Below are positions 22,578 to 34,669 of a stretch of 64,000 nucleotides of DNA, one piece after another. Every line of letters starts with the position of its first letter. The first letter of the stretch is position 1. Origin of the DNA: Timema cristinae. Its lineage: Eukaryota > Arthropoda > Insecta > Phasmatodea > Timematidae. The stretch lies in contig JBCFYV010011135.1 of NCBI GenBank assembly GCA_039000515.1, positions 19,240,178-19,304,177 on the forward strand, given 5' to 3'. The notes beneath the pieces were generated by a model. The model made no database searches. It saw only the letters and a program-made list of their open reading frames with translations, and had not been told where the DNA came from. Both the position numbers and the translations under genes were made by a program.

Positions 22578-22735
22578 GTGCCAGACCGCCACCATGGTTC
22601 GGATCCCACGTTAAACTCTAGGTTCTCCATTTCATCCCACAATCACACTACCATTACACCATTAGCGTTGATGCGTATAACCCGAACTGGTAGTAGGACG
22701 TGGTGCTAATAATAATAATAATAATAAATAATCAT
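22578..22735 (+). mobile_element. 5'-truncated SINE-A
   Basis: It starts within the body at GTGCCAGACCGCCACCATGG and lacks the whole tRNA-like head. It ends CCCGAACTGGTAGTAGGACG with AAT repeats. Confidence 0.88.
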
Positions 22736-22875
22736 CTATGCTGAGGAACAAACGGAGAGATGGTTTCATGAAAACTAACTTTTCTGTTTTAGGGGGTTAT
22801 GAAACGTCAACATTTAACAAAAACTCAAGTTAAATATTTTTGCCAATCACAATACCTCTCCGGGGGTTCGAGATT
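22736..22875 (+). repeat. Dispersed repeat family D, 3' part
   Basis: GGGGTTATGAAACGTCAACA, TTTAACAAAAACTCAAG and ATTTTTGCCAATCACAATAC continue the repeat after the SINE-A insertion and match the minus strand of 13150-13250. Confidence 0.55.
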
Positions 22876-23755
22876 AACTAAACCACTCAAATTATAAATT
22901 GTATTTATAAATTTATCTAGAAGTATATAAAACTAGGAGTGTTTGTAATGATAAGGTGAAGGTTCCAATATAGTTTGTGTGTTTCCTGAGGTTAGTATTT
23001 CACATGTGTTTTATTATTAGCTTTTTTTTATATTTTCTCTCTTAACTTATGCAAGTACACTTCCCATTAAATTGAGGCGTTACTAATCAATTTAAAATTA
23101 AATAGAAACTATAATACAAGCAAAGTAAAAATAATATTGGCTCTACTTATAAAAAATAAAAAAACCGGAACCGTTAGAATTCGATTTGTTGTATAAGGTG
23201 CTACCTCCTCATACGCACTAGCTAACTTTTTAGAGGCCGTAGATACTTATTTCCAGATATTATTAAGTTGTGTGCATAAAAATTAATAGAGAAAGGAAAG
23301 TTTAAGGACAAAAGACTCTATAAAAGAGTAAGCTAACTTCATTAAAATTTAGCAGTTTATCAGAAACCTCAAAATATGAAATCATCATTGAAGGACTACT
23401 CAAGAAACAGAATACTTTTTTAATCTTGTTACCAAATAGGATCTTAAACATGCCAAAGCGACCAATACAATGCCTGAACAGTTACCTAAATACGAGTATT
23501 CCACTAGAGAACATGTGAAACCTACAAACGGTAGACTAAACTATAAAATACCATTTAGATGCCACATAAGGCCATTGTTGATATCTAACCACAGAATTAA
23601 TTACAGTAACATCGTAAGACTAGACTCGCCTAGAAATCAAAATTTAGGTCTAATTATTACAAATTAATTAATTAACTGGAACTCTAAAACTTGAATATCA
23701 TTATTAGATCTATAGATATATTTGATCCTATAAGCTTTCTACACTCACATAACAT
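22876..23755. other. AT-rich spacer
   Basis: No feature recognised. The 65-codon frame at 23470-23667 is unremarkable. Confidence 0.5.
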
Positions 23756-24135
23756 CTATAAGGACGTCTTAGGTATAACTTTATGGAATAATCTAGTCCT
23801 TGGAGGGGATACCTGAAATATTCTGCTCGACATGGTCTCGTGGTCTCTGGCGCTTCTCCCTGCATTACATGTTGATAATTCCTTATCTAGCAGATGACGA
23901 GTAGTTTGTTGGATGACCAGTGGAGAAGACGGAATGCATTGTTCTTGTTTCTTGCTTGAGCTTATAAAGTTTAAAGTGGCTGGCTGGGTAGGGGAAGAAG
24001 GAAGAACGCTCTGGAACATCTCAGAACCGTATTTTTGATGAGTTTGCAGACCACGTGACGCAACGCCACTCCCCTCTTTCAACAAAGGCAGTCACAGGAT
24101 GATCAGCGCATGCTTGGTCAAGTATAACGCGAAGA
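23756..24135. other. GC-richer pocket with a 109-codon minus-strand frame
   Basis: A minus-strand frame (23756-24085) gives a Ser/Gln/Pro-rich peptide with no recognised domain. Near 24052 the E-box CACGTG is present, and GCGCATGC lies at about 24106. It could be part of a transcribed exon or just a less AT-rich remnant. I do not call a gene. Confidence 0.25.
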
Positions 24136-25600
24136 AATTGATGGTAAGCTTTTATTTAACTTTTTGTCATGGTGGCGTGAACACGTGGCTAGGAATTGGC
24201 AAGACAAAGTCTAACAGGATACTCTAACACAGCATTGATCAAACAAAATATAGGACTTATAAGTAATTATGTTTTATAGATGTCATAACATACATAGGGT
24301 CAAGTATTTAGTAGAGCAAATAGTATTCTGTAGTCATCGTGTTGGGCTTAAAGTAGACTTAGTATGGTACAAAGAGGCCTTTACTTGATAGCTAGAGAAT
24401 CTACAATATTCATTTTTCCATATTCATACGCTAAGTTATGTAATATGAATCTGTCATTTTTAAGAGATATATAACTAAAGATAAAATAATACTAATAATA
24501 ATTATAGTAAAATGTTATCAATCTTTTTCAAATAAAGATTTATTTATTATTTTTTAAATGGAAATTTCTATAACAATAGAGCTCTAATAAGTTTTCATTT
24601 AACATAAACACACTTTTTAAAAAAAATTTAAAATCTTTATAAGCTTATTTTGTGCTTTATTGAATAAATAGCTAGTTTACTTTATATAGCACTATTATGG
24701 CAGATCGTATATTATATGACCATAGTGTAGGCCATCAAAGAAGGGTTACTACCTTTCACAGTAAGCTGTGTGTAAAAATCTTCTTAAAATAGGTTAAATA
24801 TAATTACAGAAAAATCATCCAAAGTGAATAATTTACGTAAATAAATTAATATAAGTTTATTCAGGTAAAACATGTAAAACACACAAAATATGGTCTATTA
24901 TACTCAAATGTTCAGTGGGTTTCTAATAAAAATTGTATTGCATGCAGTGACTATATAAAACAAAGAATTTTCACAATCCAAAAATAAAGCAAACTATGCA
25001 TGGTTAAAAAATGCTAATTTAGGTATGTGGCTTGATAAAATACAAGAAAAACCGGCAGTTTAAATGAATGCATATACTTCAGGACTGAGTACAAATATTT
25101 CCAAATAAATTTTCCTATCAAGATTGGCTTGAAATAACCCTCAATAAAGGTTTCTATGATATTACACTATCTCAAGGTGACTGGTTCATTAATAAGCGCA
25201 ATAACATAGATAGTCATACTAAAAATACCAAATAATGCCTCACACAAAGTGACTAGAAAATGTAATGATAAGAATCAAAATTAATATTTATTTCAGAGTA
25301 ACTAGAAATTAAAGAAACGCGAGAAATATAAGAGGTCTGTTAAATGGTTTCAACCATTGTCACCTTCAAAAGGTAAATAGAAACATCATAAAAATAAAAA
25401 AAATTCCAATATTCCAAGGTGACTATAAAATTAACGACTGAACAAACTAGAAAAGGAATTTGGATAGATAGATTCAAGTCCTAATATTTATAAATAATCT
25501 GTAAAATAAATAACCCTCTATAGTGGCTCCCTAGTAGTGTCTTATCCTAAGCGAGATGTTCCCATGCTTCATTCTTCCTTTGTAGCACCTCTTAATTTAT
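24136..25600. other. AT-rich desert
   Basis: No SINE, LINE or coding motif recognised over about 1.5 kb. Confidence 0.5.
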
Positions 25601-26600
25601 AAAAAATGGCTGGAGCGATGGAGTAGGTGGTTGAGGTGGGGACAAAGAACATAACAGCGTCTGAAAGGCCCTAAATTGTTCTAGAATAATCTCGGCCAAA
25701 TTAAGTTTGCTGCGCATATGATCTTTGTCGTCTCAAACGCACTGCGCATCCATGCAGAAGTATGCGTTTGATGACATGATCATTTCGACCACCAGATCGT
25801 GTGTCAAATCAAGCCAGCGCATGCGCAGAGTCAGGCCAAGCCACGTTCTTCTTCCCGCCAGCTATGAAAACGTTCATTCTGTAATGTGTTTTTATTGAGG
25901 AAGGGCGTGGTGACCTCTTTTCTGTCGAACTATTGGCGTCCATCTTATCTTTTAAGGGAGGATTGGTAAAATAAAATCATTAGGGGAGAAGGGTGAGTCA
26001 AAATTCAGTTAGTACTTGGTGGAAGTATATATTAAGAATCGAATCAGAAAAATTGCGAAGAACTTTATTAGAAATAAGGAGGACTACGTATTTCTGTGGT
26101 ACCAACATATTCGTGATGTGTATACAAATAAACCCTATTGTTCGTGAATGTGAATGGTAGAAATATGACTCCCTTAAATTATCCCTAACCACAGTCTGAT
26201 CCCCGATTCTCACCCTAAAAAAAAAGCGATAAAATTTGGCTTATATTTCACGTTGACCATTGCTTCGACAAAGACAAAAGTTAGTCCTGTACATCTAAAC
26301 CAGGAGGTAACGGTAATAAAACAACAGAAGCCCTGGGATATAAACGGTAATGTGAAGAGGGCTAATGGGCTGGGCAAGGGAATTAAAGAGACGGTGTTAG
26401 AGGGGGTGTAGGTGATAGGGGAAAGAGAGTATATGTCCGTGACAAGAGATACAATTCACACTCAAGTGAGTCCAACAATAATTGCGGACCTCGAAGATAG
26501 CACTATGTGGGACGCAGTTTTGTTGTCAGAGAAGGGTTGTAAAATAGGGTGGAAGGGACGCTTTTGAGAACTCGTTCAGGCCGAGCGTTCATTGTCCTCT
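25601..26600. promoter_or_regulatory. GC-richer segment with NRF1-type motifs
   Basis: It includes the perfect palindrome GCGCATGCGC (25817-25826), the core of the NRF1/Ewg recognition site, plus further GCGCAT occurrences near 25712 and 25744. An imperfect foldback runs from TGATCTTTGTCGTCTCAAACG to CGTTTGATGACATGATCA (about 25719-25782). Part may be a decayed inverted-repeat element, and part a promoter. No exon was recognised downstream. Confidence 0.3.
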
Positions 26601-28330
26601 TATTTTATTTTACCTGTGACCTCAAATACTTTCTATTAAAAAGTGTCATCATCTATAATTAGGATCGAAATATCTTGTTTCTATCTTTGTCGTAAGAAAT
26701 GAGAGTTCATTAGTTGTTCTCAAATATTTGGTTTCACCAAGTTCTAACATTAAATTCACACATTGTTTGTCATATATTATTATTATAATTCTGTTTTATC
26801 TAAAATAGCTTTTACATTATAATTTTTCGATTTAAACATTTTTGTAACTTATTAATGGAAATCTGTCTATTTCATGAACTTAAAAGAAAAAAAAAAGGGA
26901 CAAATCATCTTAGTATACAAGTTGTATAAATTTAAGACAACAGATTAAAATGTTAATATCGAAATATGGAATAAGTTGTATGATAACTAAGATAAGATAT
27001 TCTGCAATTTTTATAGTTTTTTTTTTGCCATTAGGACATTTTAATAGAAACAAAAAGCACCTACCAATTTTGTGATAACTTTAAAAGACAAATATTCTAG
27101 AATTGCTCCTATTACCTATGTAAAAATTTAAAATAAATCGACTAAAAAAGTATTAGAATTATTTTGACAAATAAATTCAGAGCTATACAAATACTGATCA
27201 TATCATATCATATGTCTATCAAATTTTGGGCTAATGATTACCATAACAATATTATATTATGAAATTAAAGTATTAAGAAATATGTGTGATAAGGACTGAT
27301 ATTATACAGCAGGATAGTTAAAAATTATTTTAAATTACTAAGCCTTACCTCGGAGTAAACAACAAATTTTTAATCGACAATTGTAAACTAACTTGTAAGA
27401 AATCATTATCCTAAAGTGTGCAGTGAAACTATTATTAATGTTTATTCACTAGAAGTGACATAGTTTATAAGTTATTACTGAATAAGTTAGTAACAAATAA
27501 ATAATAACTAATTGGTGTCAAATGAATTGAAAAATGTTTTAGTCATTGGATAAGGAAAGAATACACCTTTGAAAATTGTTAAATTATTAAATTTTTTTAA
27601 ATGTATGCTTCCTTTACCAGAATTATAAGATATTATAAATTATATGTATATTCGCTTTTGCTTCAAGTGATTTATTAAATTTATGATTATTTAGATAAAC
27701 AAAAACACTTGAGTACGAGTATTTATATATATTTACTTTAAGAAAAACTATTAACTTAGCCTAAATTAATTAATAAAACATGATTTCTAAAATAGATGTG
27801 TTTAAATAAAATTAAAAATATATTTCGTAACCATACGCAATATATCTAACTTTTCTAACGATATAAATTAGTTGTATAATTACTCCAGAGAGCCAACGAA
27901 CAATTTTGACAGTGACTTATTTGTTTAATTTCGTTAACGGCCTTCCATTTTGAATTTACAAGAGAAGTTTAATTAGTAGGCCTATTCATATCGAAATAAA
28001 CTGACTTGTATTACTAAACTTTGTATTACTAAACTTTATAATAAATAGCTATCTATTGGTCAATAATGACACACAAAATATATATAAACTTGTAGCTTTA
28101 TAAATCATATTTAGAAAAAATTAATAGCAGGTGAACTTTTATTTGAGTATATGTATTTTGGCTAAAAGATGTATTTGCCTTCATCTCCGTACTTAGCTAT
28201 ATCTGGATTAATAAAAGGTTACCACTCCCTTGTACGCTTCTCTACTTAAAAAGTAACTATTTTATTCTTTTTAGAACTAGTATTATTGATCTGAAAATGG
28301 TTTTGATACACAAAACAACTTATGAATAAT
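26601..28330. other. AT-rich desert
   Basis: No feature recognised over about 1.7 kb. Confidence 0.5.
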
Positions 28331-28655
28331 GAGGTGACCTGGCAGCCTAGGGGTAAGGTGTTAGACTTCTGTGCTGGGGGTCCGGGGATCAATCCTCGGT
28401 CTCGGCACAGATTTATCTGATTACCAAACCCTTCCTTCACCTCTGACAAGACGTGTATTAATGACACCTTGTGAATGTGTGGAATGCCAGGCCTCCACCG
28501 TGGTTCGGATCCCACGTTAAACTGTAGGTCCTCCATCTCATCCCTCAATCACCCTACCATTACACATTAGCATAAATGTGTATAACCTGAACGTGCAGTA
28601 GTACCCGGTAGTAATAATTGTGATAATGATAATGATAATGATAATATTAGTAATA
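28331..28655 (+). mobile_element. SINE-A copy with 15-bp internal insertion and TGATAA tail
   Basis: The head is GGTGACCTGGCAGCCTAGGG. An extra GTATTAATGACACCT separates ACAAGAC from TGTGAATGTG. The tail hairpin is damaged (CCTGAACGTGCAG), and the terminal repeat is (TGATAA)n instead of AAT. Confidence 0.88.
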
Positions 28656-28656
28656 A

Positions 28657-28868
28657 GACCCGGTTAGGTGGCTTTATGGTCTAACGTGCCTCTCTCGTGT
28701 TAGACCCGACTGTTGATGACGGATACTTAAGACGGTTTTTCCTAAACAGTTTTCCACTCTCCCACCACGCAAATGAACAATTATTCTCAATATAGCTTTC
28801 TTAATCCCCAAAACATTAGAGTAATAAGAGTGTAACCCAAATGTGGGGTAAGACGGGGTGATAAACAT
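28657..28868 (+). mobile_element. Old SINE-B with deletion of B-box region
   Basis: GACCCGGTTAGGTGGCTTTA begins the head. The segment from GACGG to GACGGTTTTTCC is collapsed, so the B box is missing. The tail is TAACCCAAATGTGGGGTAAG then ACGGGGTG. It directly follows the SINE-A at 28331. Confidence 0.75.
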
Positions 28869-28942
28869 AAAGGGTAAGACCAAATTCATGAGTTAGATTT
28901 ATATTCAAAAAGGAAGCGCTTTTTATCCTTATATATTATATA

Positions 28943-28974
<32 letters not shown>

Positions 28975-29240
28975 GCACCGCGTCTTACTACCCGTTCGGG
29001 TTATACGCACTTACGCTAATGTGTAATGGTAAGGTGATTGTGAGATGAAATGAAGGACCTACAGTTTAACGTGGAATCCGAACCACGGTGGAGACCTGGC
29101 ATTCCCCACATTCACAAGAATTCTTGTCAGAGGTGAAGGAAGGGTTTGGTAATCAGATAAATTTGTGCCGGGACCGAGGATTGAACCCCGGCCGCCAGCA
29201 CAGAAGTCTGACACCTTACCCCTAGACCACCAGGTCACCC
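28943..29240 (-). mobile_element. SINE-A copy (antisense), near consensus
   Basis: Complete, with intact tail ACCCGTTCGGGT on the plus strand and (TTA)n at 28943-28977. The 11-bp flank TATATTATATA occurs at 28932-28942 and 29242-29252. The frame 29059-29271 is a SINE translation. Confidence 0.94.
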
Positions 29241-29391
29241 CTATATTATATAAATATAACATAATGTGCATTTAGGATTATATGGACAGAATTGAGTCAT
29301 AACAAATATTCAAGAACATAATATTCTTAGTGTCACTGTAAATATTTTAGGTGCACTTAAGATGAATATAGGATTAACAAAAGCATAATTA

Positions 29392-29542
29392 GTGAATGTG
29401 GGGAATGCCAGGCCACCACCGTGGTTCGGATTCCACGTTAAACTGTAGGTCCTTCATTTCATCTCACAATCACCCTACCATTACACATTAGCGTAAGTGC
29501 GTATAACCCGAACGGGTAGTAAGACGCGGTGCTAATAATAAT
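29392..29542 (+). mobile_element. 5'-truncated SINE-A with perfect TSD
   Basis: It begins at GTGAATGTGGGGAATGCCAG inside the body and ends with the intact tail and AATAAT. It is bounded by the perfect 13-bp duplication AAAAGCATAATTA (29379-29391 and 29543-29555). The truncation therefore happened at insertion, as in LINE-type target-primed reverse transcription. Confidence 0.95.
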
Positions 29543-29555
29543 AAAAGCATAATTA

Positions 29556-31040
29556 AAAGCGTTTTAATTCTTTTCAATAAAGGTGTTTATTATCAAGCTA
29601 ATTAATTAGATTTATAAAAGCCTATTGAAAACTCAAACAGGCCTAGTAGCAGAAACAAACAGGATATAAAATTTCATATTGTCTTTGAAGATTGACTTTT
29701 TCAAATTCTTTCTGTTCATATTTTTGTTAAAATCTGATATTACCTTGTGTTCTAGCACACCCTTAACTTAATGTGTGATCAAATGCATCCTTAAATAATC
29801 TAGATTAACCCTGTTCCTTCCTTTATAATGCAAAAGAGCTGGGATTGAAAGTAAACTAATTCATTAAGATTGTGAAAACAATCACTTAAACAGGATAAGA
29901 TAGGCCTTAAATGGGTTATTTTTAGGTATTATAGGTTAACCAGGCACTTATGTGTCAATTTAATAGCTGATTAAAAGATAATAATAATTAAGACTACGCT
30001 TTAAGCAGAAAACTATAGAAAAAACGGTTTTATGCTATATTCATTTGACAAAAGCAATATTGGGAAACGTTTATTTATTTTTCATTTAAAAATAATTACT
30101 TTTTCGATTTTACAATATTTTGTTTTAACATGGTAGAACGATGAAACTGATCTCTTAAAATAATTTTTTGAAGTATAAAATAGATAAATGCACAACGATT
30201 TGACGGATGAATGAATCTTTATTGATTACCTAAGCAATGTTTTATCCGTGGGGTGAGATGGGCTCTTAAGGTAAGCGTCCACTTGCTCACATCGGACAAA
30301 CAGTACGCATTGCACACAACGGATTTTTGTAGTATTTACATTTATTTTAAATGAGAATACGTCTAACTGATCTATATCACATGGATCGAACATTGGTAGT
30401 GCTGATAAAATATTCCGGGTGACAGATTAATATATGATCTGTGTGGTGAGTGCATATTACCTCATTTGGAATGCTAAGTTGTACAGGCACGATCAAAACT
30501 ATTTGCACCATTCGTGTTCCAAATTAGCTATATTATTCTCTAAATTTAGCTTTGGAATAGGCAGTAGAGTTCACTGAACTGAGCAATTCTTTAATCTAGT
30601 TCAATATTTGGCGAACTATGTCTTGTAGTTCACTCGCTCACAACCGATAGAAACACAGTCTTTAATTCAATCGTTTGCGACCGACCTACATCTTTCAGTT
30701 TAGTCCTCAAACAAATCGCGAACTACTGCGTATGAGTTAATTACCATCCCCTCCCCCCCACATCACGTGTTACGTGGTAAAGGCCTGACTTTTGGGTAAC
30801 GTTGTTTAAAATTTATTTAAATATTCTCACGAATTATATCTTAATATTTTTGTCAAAATAACTGTGATACGCTTAAAATTAAAATACAAATAAAAATAAT
30901 AAAATCAAAACGTATTTTTGATTAGAAACATTTTTAAATCAAATAATATTAATTCCAACATCACCAACTATTAGAAAAATTATAGCTTTGTAGGATGCAG
31001 CTAGAATTTTGATGCTATTAGTCTATATTCTATCACCCGT
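29556..31040. other. AT-rich desert
   Basis: No feature recognised. CACGTG-like text lies near 30766 (ATCACGTGTTACGTGG). Confidence 0.5.
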
Positions 31041-31050
31041 ACCACTGATG

Positions 31051-31093
<43 letters not shown>

Positions 31094-31100
31094 ACTGATG

Positions 31101-31169
<69 letters not shown>

Positions 31170-31199
31170 ACTGATGTCATATATATATATATATATATA
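31041..31199. repeat. (AT)n punctuated by ACCACTGATGTC
   Basis: The 12-mer ACCACTGATGTC occurs three times (31041, 31091, 31168), each followed by a pure AT run. The spacings of 50 and 77 bp suggest duplication of a unit made of 12-mer plus AT run, with slippage altering the run length. Confidence 0.95.
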
Positions 31200-31515
31200 A
31201 GATTAATGGAAGTGTTTGTCATTGTGTGTGTTTGTTTGTGTGCGATGCCCAGTCAAATCTAGGGCACGTAGAGATTTGAAATTTTTAAAATTGGTGGATG
31301 GAAGGGGGTTCAAATCCACCTCAGTCTGATTTTTAAATTTTTATTCAGAGATTTAATTAGGCTATTTTAACTAATTTTTTTTAAAGGAAATATTTTTAAT
31401 CTTATTTAGAATTACGTTTCAAAGATAAAATCGGGCACTGTGCGGACCAGGGAGGGCTTGTTTAGTTCTTATACCATAGTGTGTCACGGGCAACACCGTG
31501 CAGGATTGCTAATTA
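31200..31515. repeat. Possible end of an unclassified dispersed element
   Basis: Features include GGGGGTTCAAATCCACCTCA, TCGGGCACTGTGCGGACCAG and, at the end, TGTCACGGGCAACACCGTGC followed by TAATTATATATATTA. The GCAACACCGTGC / TATATATT terminus resembles ends of repeats common in insect genomes. No full second copy is present here, so the assignment is weak. Confidence 0.3.
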
Positions 31516-32583
31516 TATATATTAGGACACACAAAAGGCGACACGATAGTACTGAAGGATAGATTCTGGGAACGTCCTCCTTTGGAAATACGAATACTTT
31601 GAATACAGTGTGTTCAGTACACTAAATAAATCCGGTTCGTGTGGTGCATGCTGTCCGTCGGATGTGGGCGAGTGGACGCTTATTTTAAATTGAAATTTCA
31701 AGTCATTATCTAGTGTAGATCTCAATTTAGAAGACAAGTGTTGACGCTCTTTGAGAAAAGTAAATAATTTATAAACAATTTTAGAAACCTTCATAAATGT
31801 AGGCACAAATACTTTATTTACTTTCAAAAATGGAAATAAGTAAATGCATATTAATAAGCTAATCAAATTATAATTAAAGATTTATTGGCGGTAAATCTTT
31901 ATGATGGTCTATACAAAACATATTTATATATCTAGAGCTGTGACAGAATCTAAGCTTATACCTAATTTTCTCAACATATAAGATAGCAAAATAACAATCT
32001 GAGCAAATGAAATACATTCTTTCTTGATCTGATACCGAATCCATATTTAAATTCTTAACGCGATAGATGGACATCGAATAAAAGAAAAAGTATGAAGTAA
32101 GTTTGTGTTAAACACTTTTTTTTTATATATTTTATATTAACTAACTTAAACTGAAATATTTTGACAGTATTTTTTTTTATGGATCGTTCGAAAAATAGTT
32201 TTTAGTATAGGTAAAGGAAATCAAAATGCACGTTCACGATGTGTGCGCTATTTTATCCCAAGGAAAACACGTTTTTAAAATCTTCATTTTCTGAAATTTA
32301 AGGACAATTAATATATATCATTGATATGCCTCATAAATTAACAACCACCAAGTATTTTTCCATCCAAAGAGCCTTTATTCATTAAAATAATGTTTTTACA
32401 ATTCTTAACAATAATTGCAGCCACATTGATACGTCTAGGGATAAAGTCATCATTCGAGTATATTATTGTTGGCCAGTGACGCGGAGATAGTTTTTAAATA
32501 CTATCTGGCTTCAATCAAATATTTTTTCCCCGAAAGGTTTCCCACCATTACTCTAATAAAATGCATTGAGTGTGAGTCCACAG
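31516..32583. other. Spacer, no recognised gene
   Basis: Frames at 31522-31866 and 31874-32074 (minus) show no recognised motif. Confidence 0.4.
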
Positions 32584-32774
32584 TAATGATGGGATCACGA
32601 TAAACTTAACTTTAACTTAACGTAACGTTGACTTAGAGATAACTTAACTTAAGTAAACAGATATATGATAACGATTCACGTAACTTAACGTAGCATATCG
32701 GACCAAATATCTTCATTCTTGAGTATGATCTGTTATTTGGACTATTAGTAAAGTGATGATCTGTAATGTTTAGA

Positions 32775-33036
32775 CCCGCCTCTGTGGCGTAGTTGGCTAA
32801 CGCGCTTGTCGTGTTAAGCTCAACCGCTGAGGATGGGGAGATCGAGGTTTGAATCTCGGTCGGGTGTACTGGGGATGGTTTTTCCTAAATGGTTTTCCAC
32901 TCTCCCTCCATGCAAAAGCGGTTTCACTTCCTCTAATTAAAACCTTCCCAATTCCTAATCCATTAGCGTAATTAGTACTTAAAAGCGTATAACCCGAACG
33001 GGTAGTAAGACGTGGTGCTAAATATTATTATTATAT
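32775..33036 (+). mobile_element. SINE-B nested in the inverted-repeat transposon
   Basis: It has head CCCGCCTCTGTGGCGTAGTT, B box AGGTTTGAATCTCGG and tail CCCGAACGGGTAGTAAGACG. The flanking 13-bp duplication TGTAATGTTTAGA (32762-32774 and 33037-33049) is perfect. Confidence 0.95.
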
Positions 33037-33201
33037 TGTAATGTTTAGAGTTTTCAATCAATATATATATATATTAGTTTTTTTTAAATTTAGCTTTGCT
33101 ATTTTAGTTTAATTATTTGATTTCAATGTCTTAGCATTAGAACTTATGCAAAATAGTGAACCTTGGTCATAATACCAACAAATGAATTAATATATCCCTG
33201 T

Positions 33202-33241
33202 TGACGTCACTCGCATAATGATTGGCTGGCTAGAACACGTG
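33202..33241. promoter_or_regulatory. CRE, inverted CCAAT and E-box inside the transposon
   Basis: TGACGTCA (33202-33209), ATTGGCT (33221-33227) and CACGTG (33236-33241) lie within 40 bp. All three are full consensus matches. A promoter or enhancer carried by the element is possible but unproven. Confidence 0.35.
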
Positions 33242-33427
33242 GAACCCTTCAATTAACGTAAAGTAAAATAACTCCCAGGACATCTCTTATGTTAAGTTAA
33301 CTGCAAGTCAACGTTAAGTTAACTGCATCGTGATCGCTTCCATTTAAACACATGAGTAGGTTATTTACGTTAAGTTACGTTAAGTTAACTTTAAGTTAAA
33401 GTTAAGTTGTTCGTGATTCCAGCATTA

Positions 33428-34125
33428 GGGTTATGTGTTTTTTTCACAAATTATTTTTATCTTAAGTTGAGTTGTATACCTATAATAGAAGATTAGCAAT
33501 GATTACTATGTCTTCTTCTTTTTTACTGTCAACATTGGCAAATTTTTAACTACAGCATGGTTTTGTTAATCGTAGCCTATGCTGATAAGGAAATCGTGGT
33601 ATTCCAAAACTCCCCTAGTTCGGCATTTCCATTCAGTCTCCTCATCCTATCACAATAACCATCTGTCTACGTTTTGTATAACTAGTGTTCTTACATGAAA
33701 TTATTTATCAATGTTGAAACAAAATTAAACATAAAATTTTTAAACTAAAACATAAATATGTGAGTTTGATAAACATAGTTGAGACTGGAGAGACATCAAT
33801 TAAACTAACTCTAGAGTTGTATGATTGGCTAAACGAGAAAGAAGGGGATAAGCCTAAAGGAGTAAGTCAAAACTTGAGTGACCTATCCCCCTATCCCCCC
33901 TCCAAATAGAAATATAATAATTTAAAGTTTTGAGACGTGGATTCAAGGATCTTGGTCATCGGATTAAATGGAGCTTTGGGTGTTTTTATACAAACATAAT
34001 ATTCATGTGTTCATTAATAATATTTTTTTATAACTCCAATTAAAAATAAATCAAGTTTTTTTAACTTTTATAATGTTATAACTCGTCTTAATTCACCAGT
34101 TAAATAAATTTAAATTATTATTATT
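33428..34125. other. AT-rich spacer
   Basis: No feature recognised. Confidence 0.5.
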
Positions 34126-34126
34126 A

Positions 34127-34394
34127 GTAGTATCACGTATTACTACCCGTTTGGGTTATACACACTTACACTAATAACTAATGGTAGGGTGATTGTAAGA
34201 TGAAATGAAGGACCTACAGTTTAACGTGGAATCCGAACCACGGTGGAGGCCTGGCATTCTCCACATTCACAAGATGTCTTGTCAGAGGTGAAGGAAGGGT
34301 TTGGTGATCAGATAAATCTGTGCCGGGACCGATGATTGAACCCTGGCCGCCAGCACAAAAGTCTGACACCTTACCCCTAGACCACCACGTCACC
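34127..34394 (-). mobile_element. SINE-A copy (antisense)
   Basis: Complete on the minus strand; the plus-strand tail ACCCGTTTGGGT has one change in the hairpin. The outermost plus-strand bases (TAGTATCACGTATTAC) have diverged from AGCACCGCGTCTTAC. No clear duplication. Confidence 0.9.
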
Positions 34395-34669
34395 GAAAAG
34401 ATAATTGATTTTGTTTGGAAGCCAAATTATTGAGACACATAAAGCTCAAAAAAATAATAATAATGTAAGTTATCAATACATTACTAGATAGTTCTGTTTA
34501 TATTTTTTATCGTCCCTTGATAAAATATTTTTTTTATAATATAAATGTAGCTTATAATTCTATGTTTGGATTAGAGAGACCATGCTGTATTTGTTTAATA
34601 ATTCCTTCGTCCTTCTACTGAATTAACAAATTAACATAATTGCATTATTTAAGAATCAATTAGCCAAAG

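Larger units (their letters stand above)
32586..33425. mobile_element. TA-flanked inverted-repeat transposon (MITE-like)
   Basis: The left end ATGATGGGATCACGATAAAC and the inverted right end (ATGCTGGAATCACGAACAAC on the minus strand) match closely. Both continue into TTAACTTTAACTTAA. TA dinucleotides flank both sides (32584-32585, 33426-33427), the target duplication expected of Tc1/mariner-type elements. Subterminal regions contain many TTAAGTTAAC/ACGTTAAG motifs. No transposase frame is present, so the element is non-autonomous. SINE-B is inserted inside; without it the element is about 570 bp. Confidence 0.8.

Noticed and set aside
23756..24085. 109-codon minus-strand frame as a gene
   Set aside because: Ser/Gln/Pro-rich composition without domain or homologue that I recognise; no supporting splice sites.
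31001..31222. 73-codon minus-strand frame
   Set aside because: Translation of the AT microsatellite with 12-mer interruptions.
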